From assembly GCF_011758655.1 (NCBI RefSeq), contig NZ_JAAMPA010000001.1:2170001-2234000 (forward strand): a stretch of 64,000 bases of DNA. The letters are read 5' to 3'. Source of the DNA: Modestobacter marinus. GTDB taxonomy: Bacteria; Actinomycetota; Actinomycetes; Mycobacteriales; Geodermatophilaceae. This document shows, in pieces, positions 34,685 through 43,822 of this stretch. The notes under the pieces were generated by a model. The model was not told the DNA's origin. It saw only the letters and a program-made list of their open reading frames with translations, and did no database searches. The stretch's first letter is position 1. Each line of letters begins with the position of its first letter. The translations under genes were made by a program, and so were the position numbers.

Positions 34685-36244
34685 ATGGAGATCCCGTTGA
34701 ACGAGTCGGCACCACTGGCGGTCGAGCTGCGCGGCATCACCAAGCGCTTCCCCGGCGTCGTGGCCAACAAGGACATCGAGCTGCGCGTCCGGCGCGGTGA
34801 GGTGCACGCCATCGTGGGGGAGAACGGCGCCGGCAAGTCGACGCTGATGAAGACCCTGTATGGCATGCACCGCCCCGACGAGGGGCAGATCCTGCTCGAC
34901 GGGGAGCCGGTGACCTTCCGGAGCCCGGCGGACGCGATCGCCGCGGGCATCGGGATGGTCCACCAGCACTTCATGCTGGCCGACAACTTCACCGTGCTGG
35001 AGAACGTCGTGCTCGGCAGCGAGCCGACCAAGGGCGGCCGGCTCGACCGCGGCGCGGCCCGCCGCCGGATCCAGGAGATCTCCGACAGCTACGCGCTGGG
35101 CCTGGACCCCGACACCCTGGTCGAGGACCTCGGCGTCGGTGACCGGCAGCGGGTGGAGATCGCCAAGGTCCTCTACCGGGGTGCCACCACCCTGATCCTC
35201 GACGAGCCGACCGCCGTCCTGGTCCCGCAGGAGGTCGACGAGCTGTTCGGCAACCTCGCCGAGCTCAAGCGCGAGGGCCTCACCGTCATCTTCATCTCCC
35301 ACAAGCTCGACGAGGTGCGCAAGGTGGCCGACTCGATCACCGTCATCCGCCGGGGTACGACCGTGGGCACCGCCGACCCGCGGACGACGACGGCCAAGGA
35401 GCTGGCCGAGATGATGGTCGGTGCCGAGCTGCCCGCCGCGGCCGTCCGCGAGTCCACGGTGCGGGAGACCCCCGTGCTCCGGATGCGCGGCGTCACCGTC
35501 GCCGCCGTCGCCGGCGGCCGGTCGGTGGTCGACGACGTGACCCTCTCCGTCCGGGAGGGCGAGGTCGTCGGCATCGCCGGCGTCGAGGGCAACGGCCAGG
35601 CGGAGCTCGTCGACGCGATCATGGGGCTGCGGCCGCTGGCCGCCGGTGAGCTCTGGCTCGGCGACGAGGACATCGCGCACTGGAGCACCCGCCGACGACG
35701 CGAGGGCGGCATCGGCTTCATCCCCGAGGACCGGCACCGCCAGGGGATGCTGCTGGACGCGCCGCTGTGGGAGAACCGGATCCTCGGGCACCAGACCCGG
35801 CCACCGGCGGTGAAGGGTGCGTTCATCGACCGGCGGGCTGCCCGCGCGGACACCGCCCGCATCATGGCCGAGTACGACGTCCGGGCACCCGGGCCGGACA
35901 CCGCGGCGGTGGCGCTGTCCGGGGGCAACCAGCAGAAGCTCATCGTCGGGCGGGAGATGAGCGCCCACCCACGGCTGCTGGTCGCCGCCCACCCGACCCG
36001 CGGTGTCGACGTCGGCGCCCAGTCGGTGATCTGGGAACTGCTCAAGGACGCCCGCGCGGAGGGGATGGGGATCCTGCTGGTCTCGGCCGACCTGGACGAG
36101 CTGATCAGCTTGTCCGACACGTTGCACGTCATGCTCCGCGGGGCGCTGGTCGCGACCCTGGACCCCCGCCGGGTCACCCCGGAGGAACTCGGTGGGCACA
36201 TGACCGGCGCGGTCCGCGGCGACGACGCGGTGGGTGCGGCGTGA
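34685..36244 (+). CDS. Nucleoside ABC transporter, duplicated ATPase (RbsA/MglA type)
   Basis: This 519-residue protein has two ABC domains. The first has Walker A GENGAGKST and LILDEPTAVL, with the unusual signature VGDRQRVEI normal for this family. The second has the degenerate Walker A EGNGQAEL, a canonical signature ALSGGNQQKL and an altered Walker B (LLVAAHPTRGVD). It powers the BMP-type importer with the two permeases that follow. ATG 34685 has no ribosome binding site, while TTG 34697 has GGAG 6 nt before it; both keep the fold intact. Stop and next start overlap in GTGA. Confidence 0.9.
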   Translation: MEIPLNESAPLAVELRGITKRFPGVVANKDIELRVRRGEVHAIVGENGAGKSTLMKTLYGMHRPDEGQILLDGEPVTFRSPADAIAAGIGMVHQHFMLADNFTVLENVVLGSEPTKGGRLDRGAARRRIQEISDSYALGLDPDTLVEDLGVGDRQRVEIAKVLYRGATTLILDEPTAVLVPQEVDELFGNLAELKREGLTVIFISHKLDEVRKVADSITVIRRGTTVGTADPRTTTAKELAEMMVGAELPAAAVRESTVRETPVLRMRGVTVAAVAGGRSVVDDVTLSVREGEVVGIAGVEGNGQAELVDAIMGLRPLAAGELWLGDEDIAHWSTRRRREGGIGFIPEDRHRQGMLLDAPLWENRILGHQTRPPAVKGAFIDRRAARADTARIMAEYDVRAPGPDTAAVALSGGNQQKLIVGREMSAHPRLLVAAHPTRGVDVGAQSVIWELLKDARAEGMGILLVSADLDELISLSDTLHVMLRGALVATLDPRRVTPEELGGHMTGAVRGDDAVGAA

Positions 36245-37497
36245 CCGCCCTCCGCCGGCTGGGCCTGTCGCTGATGGCCCCGGCCATCGCGCTGGTCGTG
36301 GCGCTCGCCCTCTCCGCCGCCGTCATCGTGCTGATCGGCCAGAACCCGGCCACCGCGGTCGGCGTCATGTTCGACTTCGGCGACTCGCCCGCCCAGCAGA
36401 CCCAGGCGATCGTCCTCGTGCTCAACCGGGCGGTGCCGCTCTTCCTGGCCGGGCTGGCCGTCTCGGTGGCCTTCCGGATGGGGCTGTTCAACATCGGCGT
36501 GGAGGGCCAGTACCGGATCGCCACGGTGCTCGCCGCCGGCGCCGGCGCGGCGGTCGCCCTGCCCGGGCCCCTGCACCTGCTGTTCATCATCGTCGTCGCG
36601 ATGGCGGTCGGGGCCTTCTGGGCCGGCATCGTCGCGGTGCTGAAGGTGACCCGGGGCGTGAGCGAGGTGATCAGCTCGATCATGCTCAACTTCATCGCCC
36701 TGGGGCTGGCGTCCTACCTGCTCACCGGGCCGCTGCGGGGCTCCCCGGAGGGCGCCTCGATCATCACCACCAGCGAGATCCCCGAGTCCGGCTGGTTCCC
36801 CGGCCTCAACGGCGTGCTCACCGGGCTGGGCCTGGCCGAACCGCGCTCGGAGCTCTACGGCTTCCTGGTCGTGGCCCTGGTGGTCGGCATCGCCGTGGCC
36901 GTGCTGATCAAGCGCACCCGGTTCGGCTTCGACCTGCGGGCCACCGGCATGTCGGCGTCCGCGGCCACCGCCAGCGGGGTCGACGCCCGCGGCATGGTGC
37001 TCAAGGCGATGCTCATCTCCGGTGCCATCGCCGGGCTGATCGGCCTGCCCGAACTGCTCGGCGACGCGCACGACTACAACACCGAGTTCACCGCCGGCCT
37101 GGGCTTCCTGGGCATCGCCGTGGCGCTGCTGGGCCGCAACTCCCCCCTGGGGATCGCCTTCGGGGCGCTGCTGTTCGCCTTCCTGGACCGGGCCGCGATC
37201 CCGCTCCAGTTCGCCGACATCCCGGCCTCGGTCGTCACGATCATCCAGGGCACGATCGTGCTCGCCGTCGTCATCGCCAACGAGATCGCCCGCCGGGTGA
37301 CCCGGCAGCAGGCCGAGCGCGGCAACGCCGTCGCACCGCCCACCTCCGGTGACGGCAGCACCGGCGGCGGGCAGGGGCCCGGCGACGGGCCGCCACCGGA
37401 CGTCGGCCCCACGACCGGCACCGGCACCGGTGTCGGGGTCCGCAACGCGTCCGGTGAGCCCGGCCGCACCGACAGCCGTCAGGGAGCAGGGGCATGA
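36241..37497 (+). CDS. Nucleoside ABC transporter permease 1
   Basis: This 418-residue permease of the BPD_transp_2 type has about ten membrane segments and the family block FRMGLFNIGVEGQY. GVSEVISSIMLNFIAL, FGFDLRATGMSASAA (the cytoplasmic coupling region) and GLGFLGIAVALLGRNSPLG follow. It pairs with the second permease and the duplicated ATPase. GTG 36241 overlaps the ATPase stop. The C-terminal 65 residues are Gly/Pro/Thr-rich, unusual for the family and probably disordered in the cytosol. It overlaps the next gene by ATGA. Confidence 0.9.
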   Translation: MTALRRLGLSLMAPAIALVVALALSAAVIVLIGQNPATAVGVMFDFGDSPAQQTQAIVLVLNRAVPLFLAGLAVSVAFRMGLFNIGVEGQYRIATVLAAGAGAAVALPGPLHLLFIIVVAMAVGAFWAGIVAVLKVTRGVSEVISSIMLNFIALGLASYLLTGPLRGSPEGASIITTSEIPESGWFPGLNGVLTGLGLAEPRSELYGFLVVALVVGIAVAVLIKRTRFGFDLRATGMSASAATASGVDARGMVLKAMLISGAIAGLIGLPELLGDAHDYNTEFTAGLGFLGIAVALLGRNSPLGIAFGALLFAFLDRAAIPLQFADIPASVVTIIQGTIVLAVVIANEIARRVTRQQAERGNAVAPPTSGDGSTGGGQGPGDGPPPDVGPTTGTGTGVGVRNASGEPGRTDSRQGAGA

Positions 37498-38774
37498 GCA
37501 CCGCGACCGCCGTACCCACCGCCGGTCCCGGCCGCGGCCCGGTGACCGAGCTGTTCCTCGGTGGTGGCCGGGCGCGCCGGGTGACCTGGCTGCTGGTCGG
37601 GTTGCTGGTGCTGTTCTCCGCCGTCCGGGTGATCTCCGGTCAGCAGGCGCTGACGTCGTCCTCCACCTTCGGCGCCGCCCTGCTGCTCGCCGTACCGCTC
37701 CTGCTGGTCGCCCTCGGCGGCCTGTTCGCCGAGCGCGCCGGCGTGGTCAACATCGGCCTCGAGGGCATGATGATCCTGGGCACCTGGGGCGCCGGCTGGG
37801 CCGGCTACCAGTGGGGCTGGGTCGGTGCACTGGTCGGCGGCGCGCTCTTCGGGGCACTCGGTGGCCTGCTGCACGCGGTCGCCACCGTCACCTTCGGCGT
37901 CGACCACGTCGTGTCCGGCGTGGCGATCAACATCCTCGCCGCCGGCGTCGTCCGCTTCCTCTCCGAGCTGCTCTACACCGACAACGCCGCGGGCGGCGGC
38001 GTCACCCAGTCACCCGCGCTGTCCAGCCGGCCACCGAGCTTCTCGCTGCCGGTGCTCTCTTCCGGGCCCGACCTGCTCGGTGACCTGGAGTCCCGGCACT
38101 GGTTCCTGGTCAGCGACCTCGCCGGGCTGCTCCGCGGGGTGAGCAGCGGCGTCGGCGTGCTCACCGTGCTGGCCGTGCTGATGGTCCCGGCGGCCTACCT
38201 GCTGCTCTGGCGGACGGCCTTCGGCCTGCGGCTGCGCTCCTGCGGGGAGAACCCGGCGGCCGCGGACTCCCTCGGCGTCCCGGTCTACCGGCTCAAGTAC
38301 ATCGCCGTGGTCATCTCCGGCACGCTGGCCGGCCTGGGCGGCGTCTTCCTGGTCTTCATCGCGAACATCTACCGCGAGGGACAGACCAACGGCCGCGGCT
38401 TCATCGGCCTGGCCGCGCTGATCTTCGGCAACTGGCGTCCGGGTGGCCTCGCCGCCGGCGCCGGGCTGTTCGGCTTCGCCGACGCGCTGCAGCTGCGCAG
38501 CCAGACCGCGGTCGTGGCCCTGCTGCTGCTGGTGGCGTTCCTGCTGGCCGCGGTCGCCGTCTGGCAGGCCGTCCGCGGGAAGTGGACCCAGGCGGTCATC
38601 GCGGCTGCCTTCGCCGCCGCCGCGCTGGCCGCCTTCCTGACCATCGAGGAGCTGCCCGACGGCATCGTCTCCTTCACCCCGCACCTGACCACGCTGCTGG
38701 TCCTGTCGCTCGCCTCGCAACGGCTACGGCCGCCGAAGGCCGACGGGCTGGTCTACCGACGAGGAGAGCACTAG
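37494..38774 (+). CDS. Nucleoside ABC transporter permease 2
   Basis: This 426-residue BPD_transp_2 permease has the same design as its neighbour: AERAGVVNIGLEGMMI, HVVSGVAINILAAG, FGLRLRSCGENPAAADSLGV and GRGFIGLAALIFGNWRPGG. It has two extra hydrophobic segments near the C-terminus. ATG 37494 follows AGGAGCAGGGGC. The TAG stop shares a base with the GTG of cdd, so transport and catabolism are translated together. Confidence 0.9.
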   Translation: MSTATAVPTAGPGRGPVTELFLGGGRARRVTWLLVGLLVLFSAVRVISGQQALTSSSTFGAALLLAVPLLLVALGGLFAERAGVVNIGLEGMMILGTWGAGWAGYQWGWVGALVGGALFGALGGLLHAVATVTFGVDHVVSGVAINILAAGVVRFLSELLYTDNAAGGGVTQSPALSSRPPSFSLPVLSSGPDLLGDLESRHWFLVSDLAGLLRGVSSGVGVLTVLAVLMVPAAYLLLWRTAFGLRLRSCGENPAAADSLGVPVYRLKYIAVVISGTLAGLGGVFLVFIANIYREGQTNGRGFIGLAALIFGNWRPGGLAAGAGLFGFADALQLRSQTAVVALLLLVAFLLAAVAVWQAVRGKWTQAVIAAAFAAAALAAFLTIEELPDGIVSFTPHLTTLLVLSLASQRLRPPKADGLVYRRGEH

Positions 38775-39196
38775 TGCCCGAGATCGACTGGGACGCCCTG
38801 CGCGGGTCGGCCCGGGAGGCGATGCGCCACGCCTACGCCCCCTACTCGCAGTTCCCGGTGGGGGTCGCCGGCCTGGTCGACGACGGGCGCGTGGTCACCG
38901 GCTGCAACGTGGAGAACGCCTCCTACGGGCTCGGGCTGTGCGCCGAGTGCGGCATGGTCAGCGACCTGGCCCGCTCCGGCGGTGGCCGGCTGGTCGCGGT
39001 GGCCTGCGTGGGCGGGGACGGGCAGCCGCTGATGCCCTGCGGCCGGTGCCGGCAGCTGCTCTGGGAGCACGGGGGAGCGGAGATGATGATCGAGACGGTG
39101 TCGCTGGGGATCGTGCCGATGCGCGAGGTGCTGCCCGACGCGTTCGGTCCCGAGGACCTCACGGCTGCCGCGGCACGCCAGGGGTGGTCGGCGTGA
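38774..39196 (+). CDS. cdd: Cytidine deaminase
   Basis: This 140-residue zinc deaminase converts cytidine and deoxycytidine to uridine and deoxyuridine. AYAPYSQFPVGVA is the substrate loop, GCNVENASYG follows, LCAECGM holds the first zinc Cys and catalytic Glu, and MPCGRCRQLL the other two zinc Cys. It is the small, tetrameric type. GTG 38774 follows GAGGAGAG. Its uridine product feeds phosphorolysis by the next gene. Confidence 0.95.
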   Translation: MPEIDWDALRGSAREAMRHAYAPYSQFPVGVAGLVDDGRVVTGCNVENASYGLGLCAECGMVSDLARSGGGRLVAVACVGGDGQPLMPCGRCRQLLWEHGGAEMMIETVSLGIVPMREVLPDAFGPEDLTAAAARQGWSA

Positions 39197-40476
39197 CGCA
39201 GCCGTTCGACGCCATCGACGTCATCCGGGCCAAGCGTGACGGCCGGCCGCTGACCCCGGAGCAGATCCGCTGGGTCGTCGGCGCCTACACCGACCGGGTG
39301 GTGCCCGACGAGCAGATGAGCGCGCTGCTCATGGCGGTCTTCTTCCGCGGCATGTCCGCCGACGAGCTCGCGGCCTGGACCCAGGCGATGATCGACTCCG
39401 GCGTCCGCAAGGACCTCTCCTCGCTGGGCTGCCCGACCGCCGACAAGCACTCCACCGGCGGCGTCGGCGACAAGATCACGCTGCCGCTGGCCCCGCTGGT
39501 CGCCGCCTGCGGGGTGGCCGTGCCGCAGCTGTCCGGCCGCGGGCTCGGCCACACCGGCGGCACGCTGGACAAGCTGGAGTCGGTCCCCGGGTGGCGGGCC
39601 GACGTCGGCGAGGAGGCCTACCTGGCGCAGCTCCGGGACGTCGGCGCGGTCATCTGCGCCGCGGGCTCGGACCTCGCGCCGGCGGACAAGGTGCTCTACG
39701 CCCTCCGGGACGTCACCGGCACCGTCGAGTCGATCCCGCTGATCGCCAGCTCGATCATGAGCAAGAAGATCGCCGAGGGCGCCGATGCGCTGGTGCTCGA
39801 CGTGAAGACCGGGTCCGGCGCGTTCATGCGGGACCCGGCCGACGCCCGCACCCTGGCCCGCACGATGGTCGGGCTGGGCGAGGCCGCCGGGGTGCGCACG
39901 GTGGCCCTGGTGACGGCGATGGACCGGCCGCTGGGCCGGTCGGCGGGCAACGCGGTCGAGGTCGCCGAGTCGGTGGAGGTGCTGGCCGGCGGCGGGCCGG
40001 CCGACGTGGTCGAGCTGACCCTCGCCCTGGCCCGGGAGATGCTCGCCGGCGTGGGCCGGGACGACGTCGACCCCGCCGACGTCCTGGCCGACGGCCGGGC
40101 GATGGACGTCTGGCGCCGGATGGTGGCCGCGCAGGGCGGCGACCCCGACGCCCCGCTGCCGCAGCCGGCCGAACGGCACGTGGTGACCGCTCCGGCCACC
40201 GGCACGCTGACGCGGCTGGACGCGTACTCCCTCGGGGTGGCGGCCTGGCGGCTGGGCGCCGGCCGGGCCCGCAAGGAGGACCCGGTGTCCGCCGCGGCCG
40301 GGATCACCTGGACCGCGGGTGTGGGGGAGCAGGTGACCGCCGGCCAGCCGCTGCTCGAGCTGCAGACCGACGACGCCGCCCGCATCCCGCGTGCACTGGA
40401 GGCCCTGGAGGGGGCGATCGGCGTCGACACCGCCGACGAGCCCCTGCCCCTCCTCCTGGACCGCATCACCGCCTGA
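39193..40476 (+). CDS. deoA: Thymidine/pyrimidine-nucleoside phosphorylase
   Basis: This 427-residue enzyme cleaves thymidine, deoxyuridine and possibly uridine to base and (deoxy)ribose-1-phosphate. DKHSTGGVGDKITLPLAPLV (phosphate-binding family signature) is near residue 85. LSGRGLGHTGGTLDKLES and VKTGSGAFM also match. The C-terminal PYNP domain includes ALGVAAW-like SLGVAAWRLGAGRARKED. GTG 39193 overlaps the cdd stop. Last gene of the nucleoside-uptake run, before a large hairpin. Confidence 0.94.
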   Translation: MTQPFDAIDVIRAKRDGRPLTPEQIRWVVGAYTDRVVPDEQMSALLMAVFFRGMSADELAAWTQAMIDSGVRKDLSSLGCPTADKHSTGGVGDKITLPLAPLVAACGVAVPQLSGRGLGHTGGTLDKLESVPGWRADVGEEAYLAQLRDVGAVICAAGSDLAPADKVLYALRDVTGTVESIPLIASSIMSKKIAEGADALVLDVKTGSGAFMRDPADARTLARTMVGLGEAAGVRTVALVTAMDRPLGRSAGNAVEVAESVEVLAGGGPADVVELTLALAREMLAGVGRDDVDPADVLADGRAMDVWRRMVAAQGGDPDAPLPQPAERHVVTAPATGTLTRLDAYSLGVAAWRLGAGRARKEDPVSAAAGITWTAGVGEQVTAGQPLLELQTDDAARIPRALEALEGAIGVDTADEPLPLLLDRITA

Positions 40477-40496
40477 CCCACCGGCTGCACCCGTGG

Positions 40497-40558
40497 TCAT
40501 GGAGCGGGCGTGGCGACGCGCCGCCGGGGGACGGCGGGTCGTCCCGCCGGCTCCATGA
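40497..40558 (+). terminator. Complex hairpin after deoA
   Basis: An outer stem TCATGGAGC/GCTCCATGA (9 bp) encloses a second GGGACG/CGTCCC stem. No T tract. Probable end of the nucleoside operon. Confidence 0.4.
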
Positions 40559-40613
40559 TCATCGGGGGAGGGGTGGCGTGGCCGTTCAGCCGGGGAGAGG
40601 ACACTGACCGTTC

Positions 40614-41516
40614 GTGACCCGAACGCCCGCCGCACCAGCGCCCGGAGCGGTCCAGCCGGCCAGCCCGCTCGATCCCGACGCCGCCATCAGCATCCGTGGC
40701 CTGGTGAAGCGGTACGGCGACCGCAACGCCGTCGACGGCGTCGACCTGGACATCCGGCGCGGGGAGATCTTCGCCCTGCTCGGCCCCAACGGCGCGGGGA
40801 AGACCACCACCGTCGAGGTGCTGGAGGGCTACCGCGCGCGGGACGGCGGCGAGGTCCGGGTGCTCGGGGTCGACCCGGCGACCGGGGGACGGCGCTGGAA
40901 GGCCGAGCTCGGCATCGTGCTGCAGTCCGGCGCGGGGGACAGCCAGCTGACCTGCCTGGAGCTGCTGCGCGCCCAGGCCGCCTACTACCCCGACCCGCGG
41001 GACCCGGCCGAGGTGCTGGAGCTGGTCGGGCTCACCGAGAAGGCCGGGTCGCGCGGGCGCACGCTGTCCGGCGGGCAGCGCCGCCGGCTGGACGTCGCGC
41101 TCGGCATCGTCGGCCGGCCGCGGCTGCTCTTCCTCGACGAGCCCACCACCGGCTTCGACCCCGAGGCCCGCCGGCAGTTCTGGTCGCTGATCCGCTCGCT
41201 GCGTGACCTGGGCACCACGATGCTGCTCACCACGCACTACCTGGACGAGGCCGAGGAGCTGGCCGACCGGGTGGGGGTCATCACCCAGGGCCGGCTGGTG
41301 GAGGTCGCCGTCCCGTCGGCGCTGGGCGGGCGCGGGGACGCCCCGGCCGTCGTCAGCTGGACCGAGGACGGCGTCCGGCGCACCGTCGAGACCGCCGCCC
41401 CGACGGCGCTCGTCGCGGAGCTGGCCGGCCGCTTCCCCGGTGAGGTGCCCGACCTGGCCGTCGCCCGTCCCACCCTCGAGGACGTCTACCTGAAGATGAT
41501 CGGAGACCGTCCGTGA
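40614..41516 (+). CDS. ABC-2 type exporter ATPase (DrrA-like)
   Basis: This 300-residue single-domain ABC ATPase has Walker A GPNGAGKTT, the Q loop in VLQSGAG, signature LSGGQRRRLD, Walker B LLFLDEPTTGFD and the switch His in LLTTHYLDEAE. The C-terminal 70 residues resemble the regulatory tail of drug/antibiotic exporters (DrrA group). It pairs with the ABC-2 permease downstream. Substrate is unknown. GTG 40614 lies in GACCGTTCGTG with only distant AGAGG upstream. Confidence 0.88.
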   Translation: MTRTPAAPAPGAVQPASPLDPDAAISIRGLVKRYGDRNAVDGVDLDIRRGEIFALLGPNGAGKTTTVEVLEGYRARDGGEVRVLGVDPATGGRRWKAELGIVLQSGAGDSQLTCLELLRAQAAYYPDPRDPAEVLELVGLTEKAGSRGRTLSGGQRRRLDVALGIVGRPRLLFLDEPTTGFDPEARRQFWSLIRSLRDLGTTMLLTTHYLDEAEELADRVGVITQGRLVEVAVPSALGGRGDAPAVVSWTEDGVRRTVETAAPTALVAELAGRFPGEVPDLAVARPTLEDVYLKMIGDRP

Positions 41517-41580
41517 GTGAGCATCGCAGCGAGCGCCAGCGAGCGAGGAGCGGAGCGAACGGCCGAGCGGAGCGAGGAGG
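41517..41580. repeat. GAGCGGAGCG-type short repeat cluster, copy A
   Basis: The gap between the ABC ATPase and permease genes is filled with GAGCATCGCAGCGAG, GCCAGCGAGCGAGGAGCGGAGCG and GAGCGGAGCGAGGAGG. The final AGGAGG is the permease ribosome binding site. Related stretches are at 53430-53450 and, inverted, at 57763-57833. Confidence 0.7.
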
Positions 41581-41586
41581 CACGTC

Positions 41587-42414
41587 ATGGCCGGTCGCAT
41601 GACCGTTCCCACGGAGCGCTCACTGCCCTCGATCGCCGGCGTCTGCCGGACCCGCGCCGAGGTGGAGCTCAAGGAGTTCTTCCGGCAGCGGGAGTCCGTC
41701 GTCTTCACGCTGATGTTCCCGGTGATCCTGCTGCTGGTGTTCGGCGCCGTGCTGGACTACGAGCTGGGCTCCGGCGTCAGCTTCACCCAGTACTTCATGG
41801 CCGGGGTGATCGCCGCCGGGATCCTCGGCGCCAGCCTGCAGAACATGGCCATCGGGATCGCGACCGAGCGCAGCGACGGCACCCTTAAGGGCCTGGCCGG
41901 CACCCCGATGCCGAAGAGCGCCTACTTCGTCGGCAAGGTCGTGCAGGTCTTCGTCGTCACGGTGGCGATCGTGGCGATCCTGCTGGTGATCGGGGTGGTC
42001 TTCTACGACGTCGACCTCCCGTCGGGGACGGAGTGGCTGACCTTCGCCTGGGTCGCCGCGCTGGGCTCGGCGGCCTGCACGCTGCTGGGCATCGCGGTCT
42101 CCAGCCTGGCCCGCAACGGCCGCTCCGCCTCGGCGACGGTCACCCCGGTGGCGCTGGTCCTGCAGTTCATCTCCGGGGTGTTCTTCCAGTTCAGCGAGGT
42201 GCCGACCTGGCTGCAGACGGTCGCCGCGGTCTTCCCGCTGAAGTGGATGGCGCAGGGGCTGCGCTCGGTGTTCCTCCCCGACGCGCTGGCCGCGCAGGAG
42301 CCGGCCGGGACCTGGGAGCTGGGCCGGGTCGCCCTGGTGCTGGGCATCTGGTGCGTCGTCGGCCTGCTGCTGTGCGTGCGCACCTTCCGCTGGCAGGACC
42401 GCATCGACCGGTAG
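41587..42414 (+). CDS. ABC-2 type exporter permease (DrrB-like)
   Basis: This 275-residue membrane protein has six hydrophobic segments and the ABC-2 layout. An N-terminal amphipathic ELKEFFRQRESVVFTLMFPV leads into TM1. GTLKGLAGTPMPKSAYFVGK is the cytoplasmic coupling loop, and FISGVFFQFSEVPTWLQTVAAVFPLKW is the late family signature. It forms an exporter with the ATPase upstream. ATG 41587 uses AGGAGG supplied by the repeat cluster. Confidence 0.87.
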   Translation: MAGRMTVPTERSLPSIAGVCRTRAEVELKEFFRQRESVVFTLMFPVILLLVFGAVLDYELGSGVSFTQYFMAGVIAAGILGASLQNMAIGIATERSDGTLKGLAGTPMPKSAYFVGKVVQVFVVTVAIVAILLVIGVVFYDVDLPSGTEWLTFAWVAALGSAACTLLGIAVSSLARNGRSASATVTPVALVLQFISGVFFQFSEVPTWLQTVAAVFPLKWMAQGLRSVFLPDALAAQEPAGTWELGRVALVLGIWCVVGLLLCVRTFRWQDRIDR

Positions 42415-42461
42415 CCGCCGGACCGGTCCGGACACCGCGGAGCCGGGTGGGCCGGCGTCGG

Positions 42462-42467
42462 TAACCT
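42462..42467 (+). promoter_or_regulatory. Candidate -10 for add
   Basis: TAACCT, 6 nt before ATG 42474; no ribosome binding site between. Confidence 0.45.
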
Positions 42468-42473
42468 GCCGGG

Positions 42474-43553
42474 ATGCCCGCCGCACCGCTGAACGCCGAG
42501 ACCCTCGCCCGCGCCCCGAAGGTGCTGCTGCACGACCACCTGGACGGCGGGCTGCGGCCGCAGACGGTCATCGAGCTGGCCGGGGAGATCGGCTACCGCG
42601 AGCTGCCCGCCGACGAGCCCGAGGCGCTGGGCCGCTGGTTCCGCGAGGCCGCCGACTCCGGGTCGCTGGAGCGCTACCTGCTGACGTTCGCGCACACCGT
42701 CGCGGTGATGCAGCGCCCGGAGGCGGTGCAGCGGGTGGCCCGCGAGTGCGCGCTGGACCTGGCGGCCGACGGGGTGGTCTACGCCGAGGTGCGGATGGCG
42801 CCGGAGCTGCTGACCGCCGGCGGCATGTCGCTGGACGAGGTCGTGGAGGCGATGCTCGACGGCTACGCCCAGGGCAGCCGGGAGGCCGCGACTGCCGGGC
42901 ACCCGATCGTCGTGGGCACGCTGCTGTGCGCGATGCGCCAGGCCGACCGCTGGGTGGAGGTCGCCGAGCAGGTCGTGCGGCACCGGGACGCCGGGGTGGT
43001 CGGCTTCGACCTGGCCGGGCCGGAGGACGGCTTCCCGCCGGACCGCATCCCCGCGGCGATCGAGCTGCTGGACCGCGCCGGTGCGCACCGCACGGTGCAC
43101 GCCGGGGAGGCCGCCGGCATCGAGTCGATCCGGGCGGCGCTGGACGGCGCCGGTGCCGAGCGGCTCGGCCACGGGGTGCGGATCGCCGACGAGGTGCCCG
43201 CCGACGGCCCGCTGGGCGCGCTGGCCGAGCGGGTGCGGGACGAGCAGGTGCCGCTGGAGGTCGCGCCGTCGTCGAACGTGCAGACCGGCGCCTACCCGAC
43301 GCTGGCCGACCACCCGGTCGACCGGCTGCACCGGGCCGGCTTCACGGTGACCCTCAACACCGACAACCGGCTGATGAGCGGGGTGTCGGCGAGCAGCGAG
43401 CTGACCGCCGTCGTCGACACGTTCGGGTGGGGCTGGGACGACGTGCAGGCGGTCGCGGAGCGGGCGCTGCGTGCCGGGTTCGCCGACGACGCGGTGCGCG
43501 CCCGGGTGTTCACCGACGTGCTCCGTCCCCGTTTCGAGGCCCTCCGCGGCTGA
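42474..43553 (+). CDS. add: Adenosine deaminase
   Basis: This 359-residue zinc enzyme turns adenosine and deoxyadenosine into inosine nucleosides. LLHDHLDGGLRP supplies two zinc His, TVHAGEA the third with the catalytic Glu nearby, RLGHG the catalytic His and LNTDNRLMS the zinc Asp. The product is the substrate of PunA. ATG 42474 fits a leaderless start. Location between deoA and upp matches mycobacterial order (Rv3313c). Confidence 0.93.
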   Translation: MPAAPLNAETLARAPKVLLHDHLDGGLRPQTVIELAGEIGYRELPADEPEALGRWFREAADSGSLERYLLTFAHTVAVMQRPEAVQRVARECALDLAADGVVYAEVRMAPELLTAGGMSLDEVVEAMLDGYAQGSREAATAGHPIVVGTLLCAMRQADRWVEVAEQVVRHRDAGVVGFDLAGPEDGFPPDRIPAAIELLDRAGAHRTVHAGEAAGIESIRAALDGAGAERLGHGVRIADEVPADGPLGALAERVRDEQVPLEVAPSSNVQTGAYPTLADHPVDRLHRAGFTVTLNTDNRLMSGVSASSELTAVVDTFGWGWDDVQAVAERALRAGFADDAVRARVFTDVLRPRFEALRG

Positions 43554-43565
43554 TCCGGCCCCCAC

Positions 43566-43593
43566 CCTCCGGCCCCGGCACGGGGGCCGGAGG
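43566..43593 (+). terminator. Terminator after add
   Basis: CCTCCGGCCCC and GGGGCCGGAGG form a perfect 11-bp stem with a 6-nt loop. Confidence 0.55.
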
Positions 43594-43647
43594 CCCTTGG
43601 CGAGGAGGGTCACCCGCTCGCGGGAATCATCCGGACGCCGTCGCTGC

Positions 43648-43653
43648 TAACCT
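43648..43653 (+). promoter_or_regulatory. Candidate -10 for the DEAD-box helicase gene
   Basis: TAACCT, about 170 nt before the TTG start, implying a long untranslated leader. Downstream hairpins include CCCGGGC-GGTCCT-GCCCGGG at 43682-43701. Confidence 0.35.
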
Positions 43654-43822
43654 GATCGTGCCGGTGAACGCCGGTCATCCTCCCGGGCGGTCCTGCCCGG
43701 GCACAGCGCATCCGTGCAGATCACGCGTCACCGCAGACGCCGCCGATCACCAGTGTGGACGCCGGGCATCCGGCGATCAGCATCACCACGGGACGCGCGC
43801 CGATCTGTATCGGAGTCCCCGC

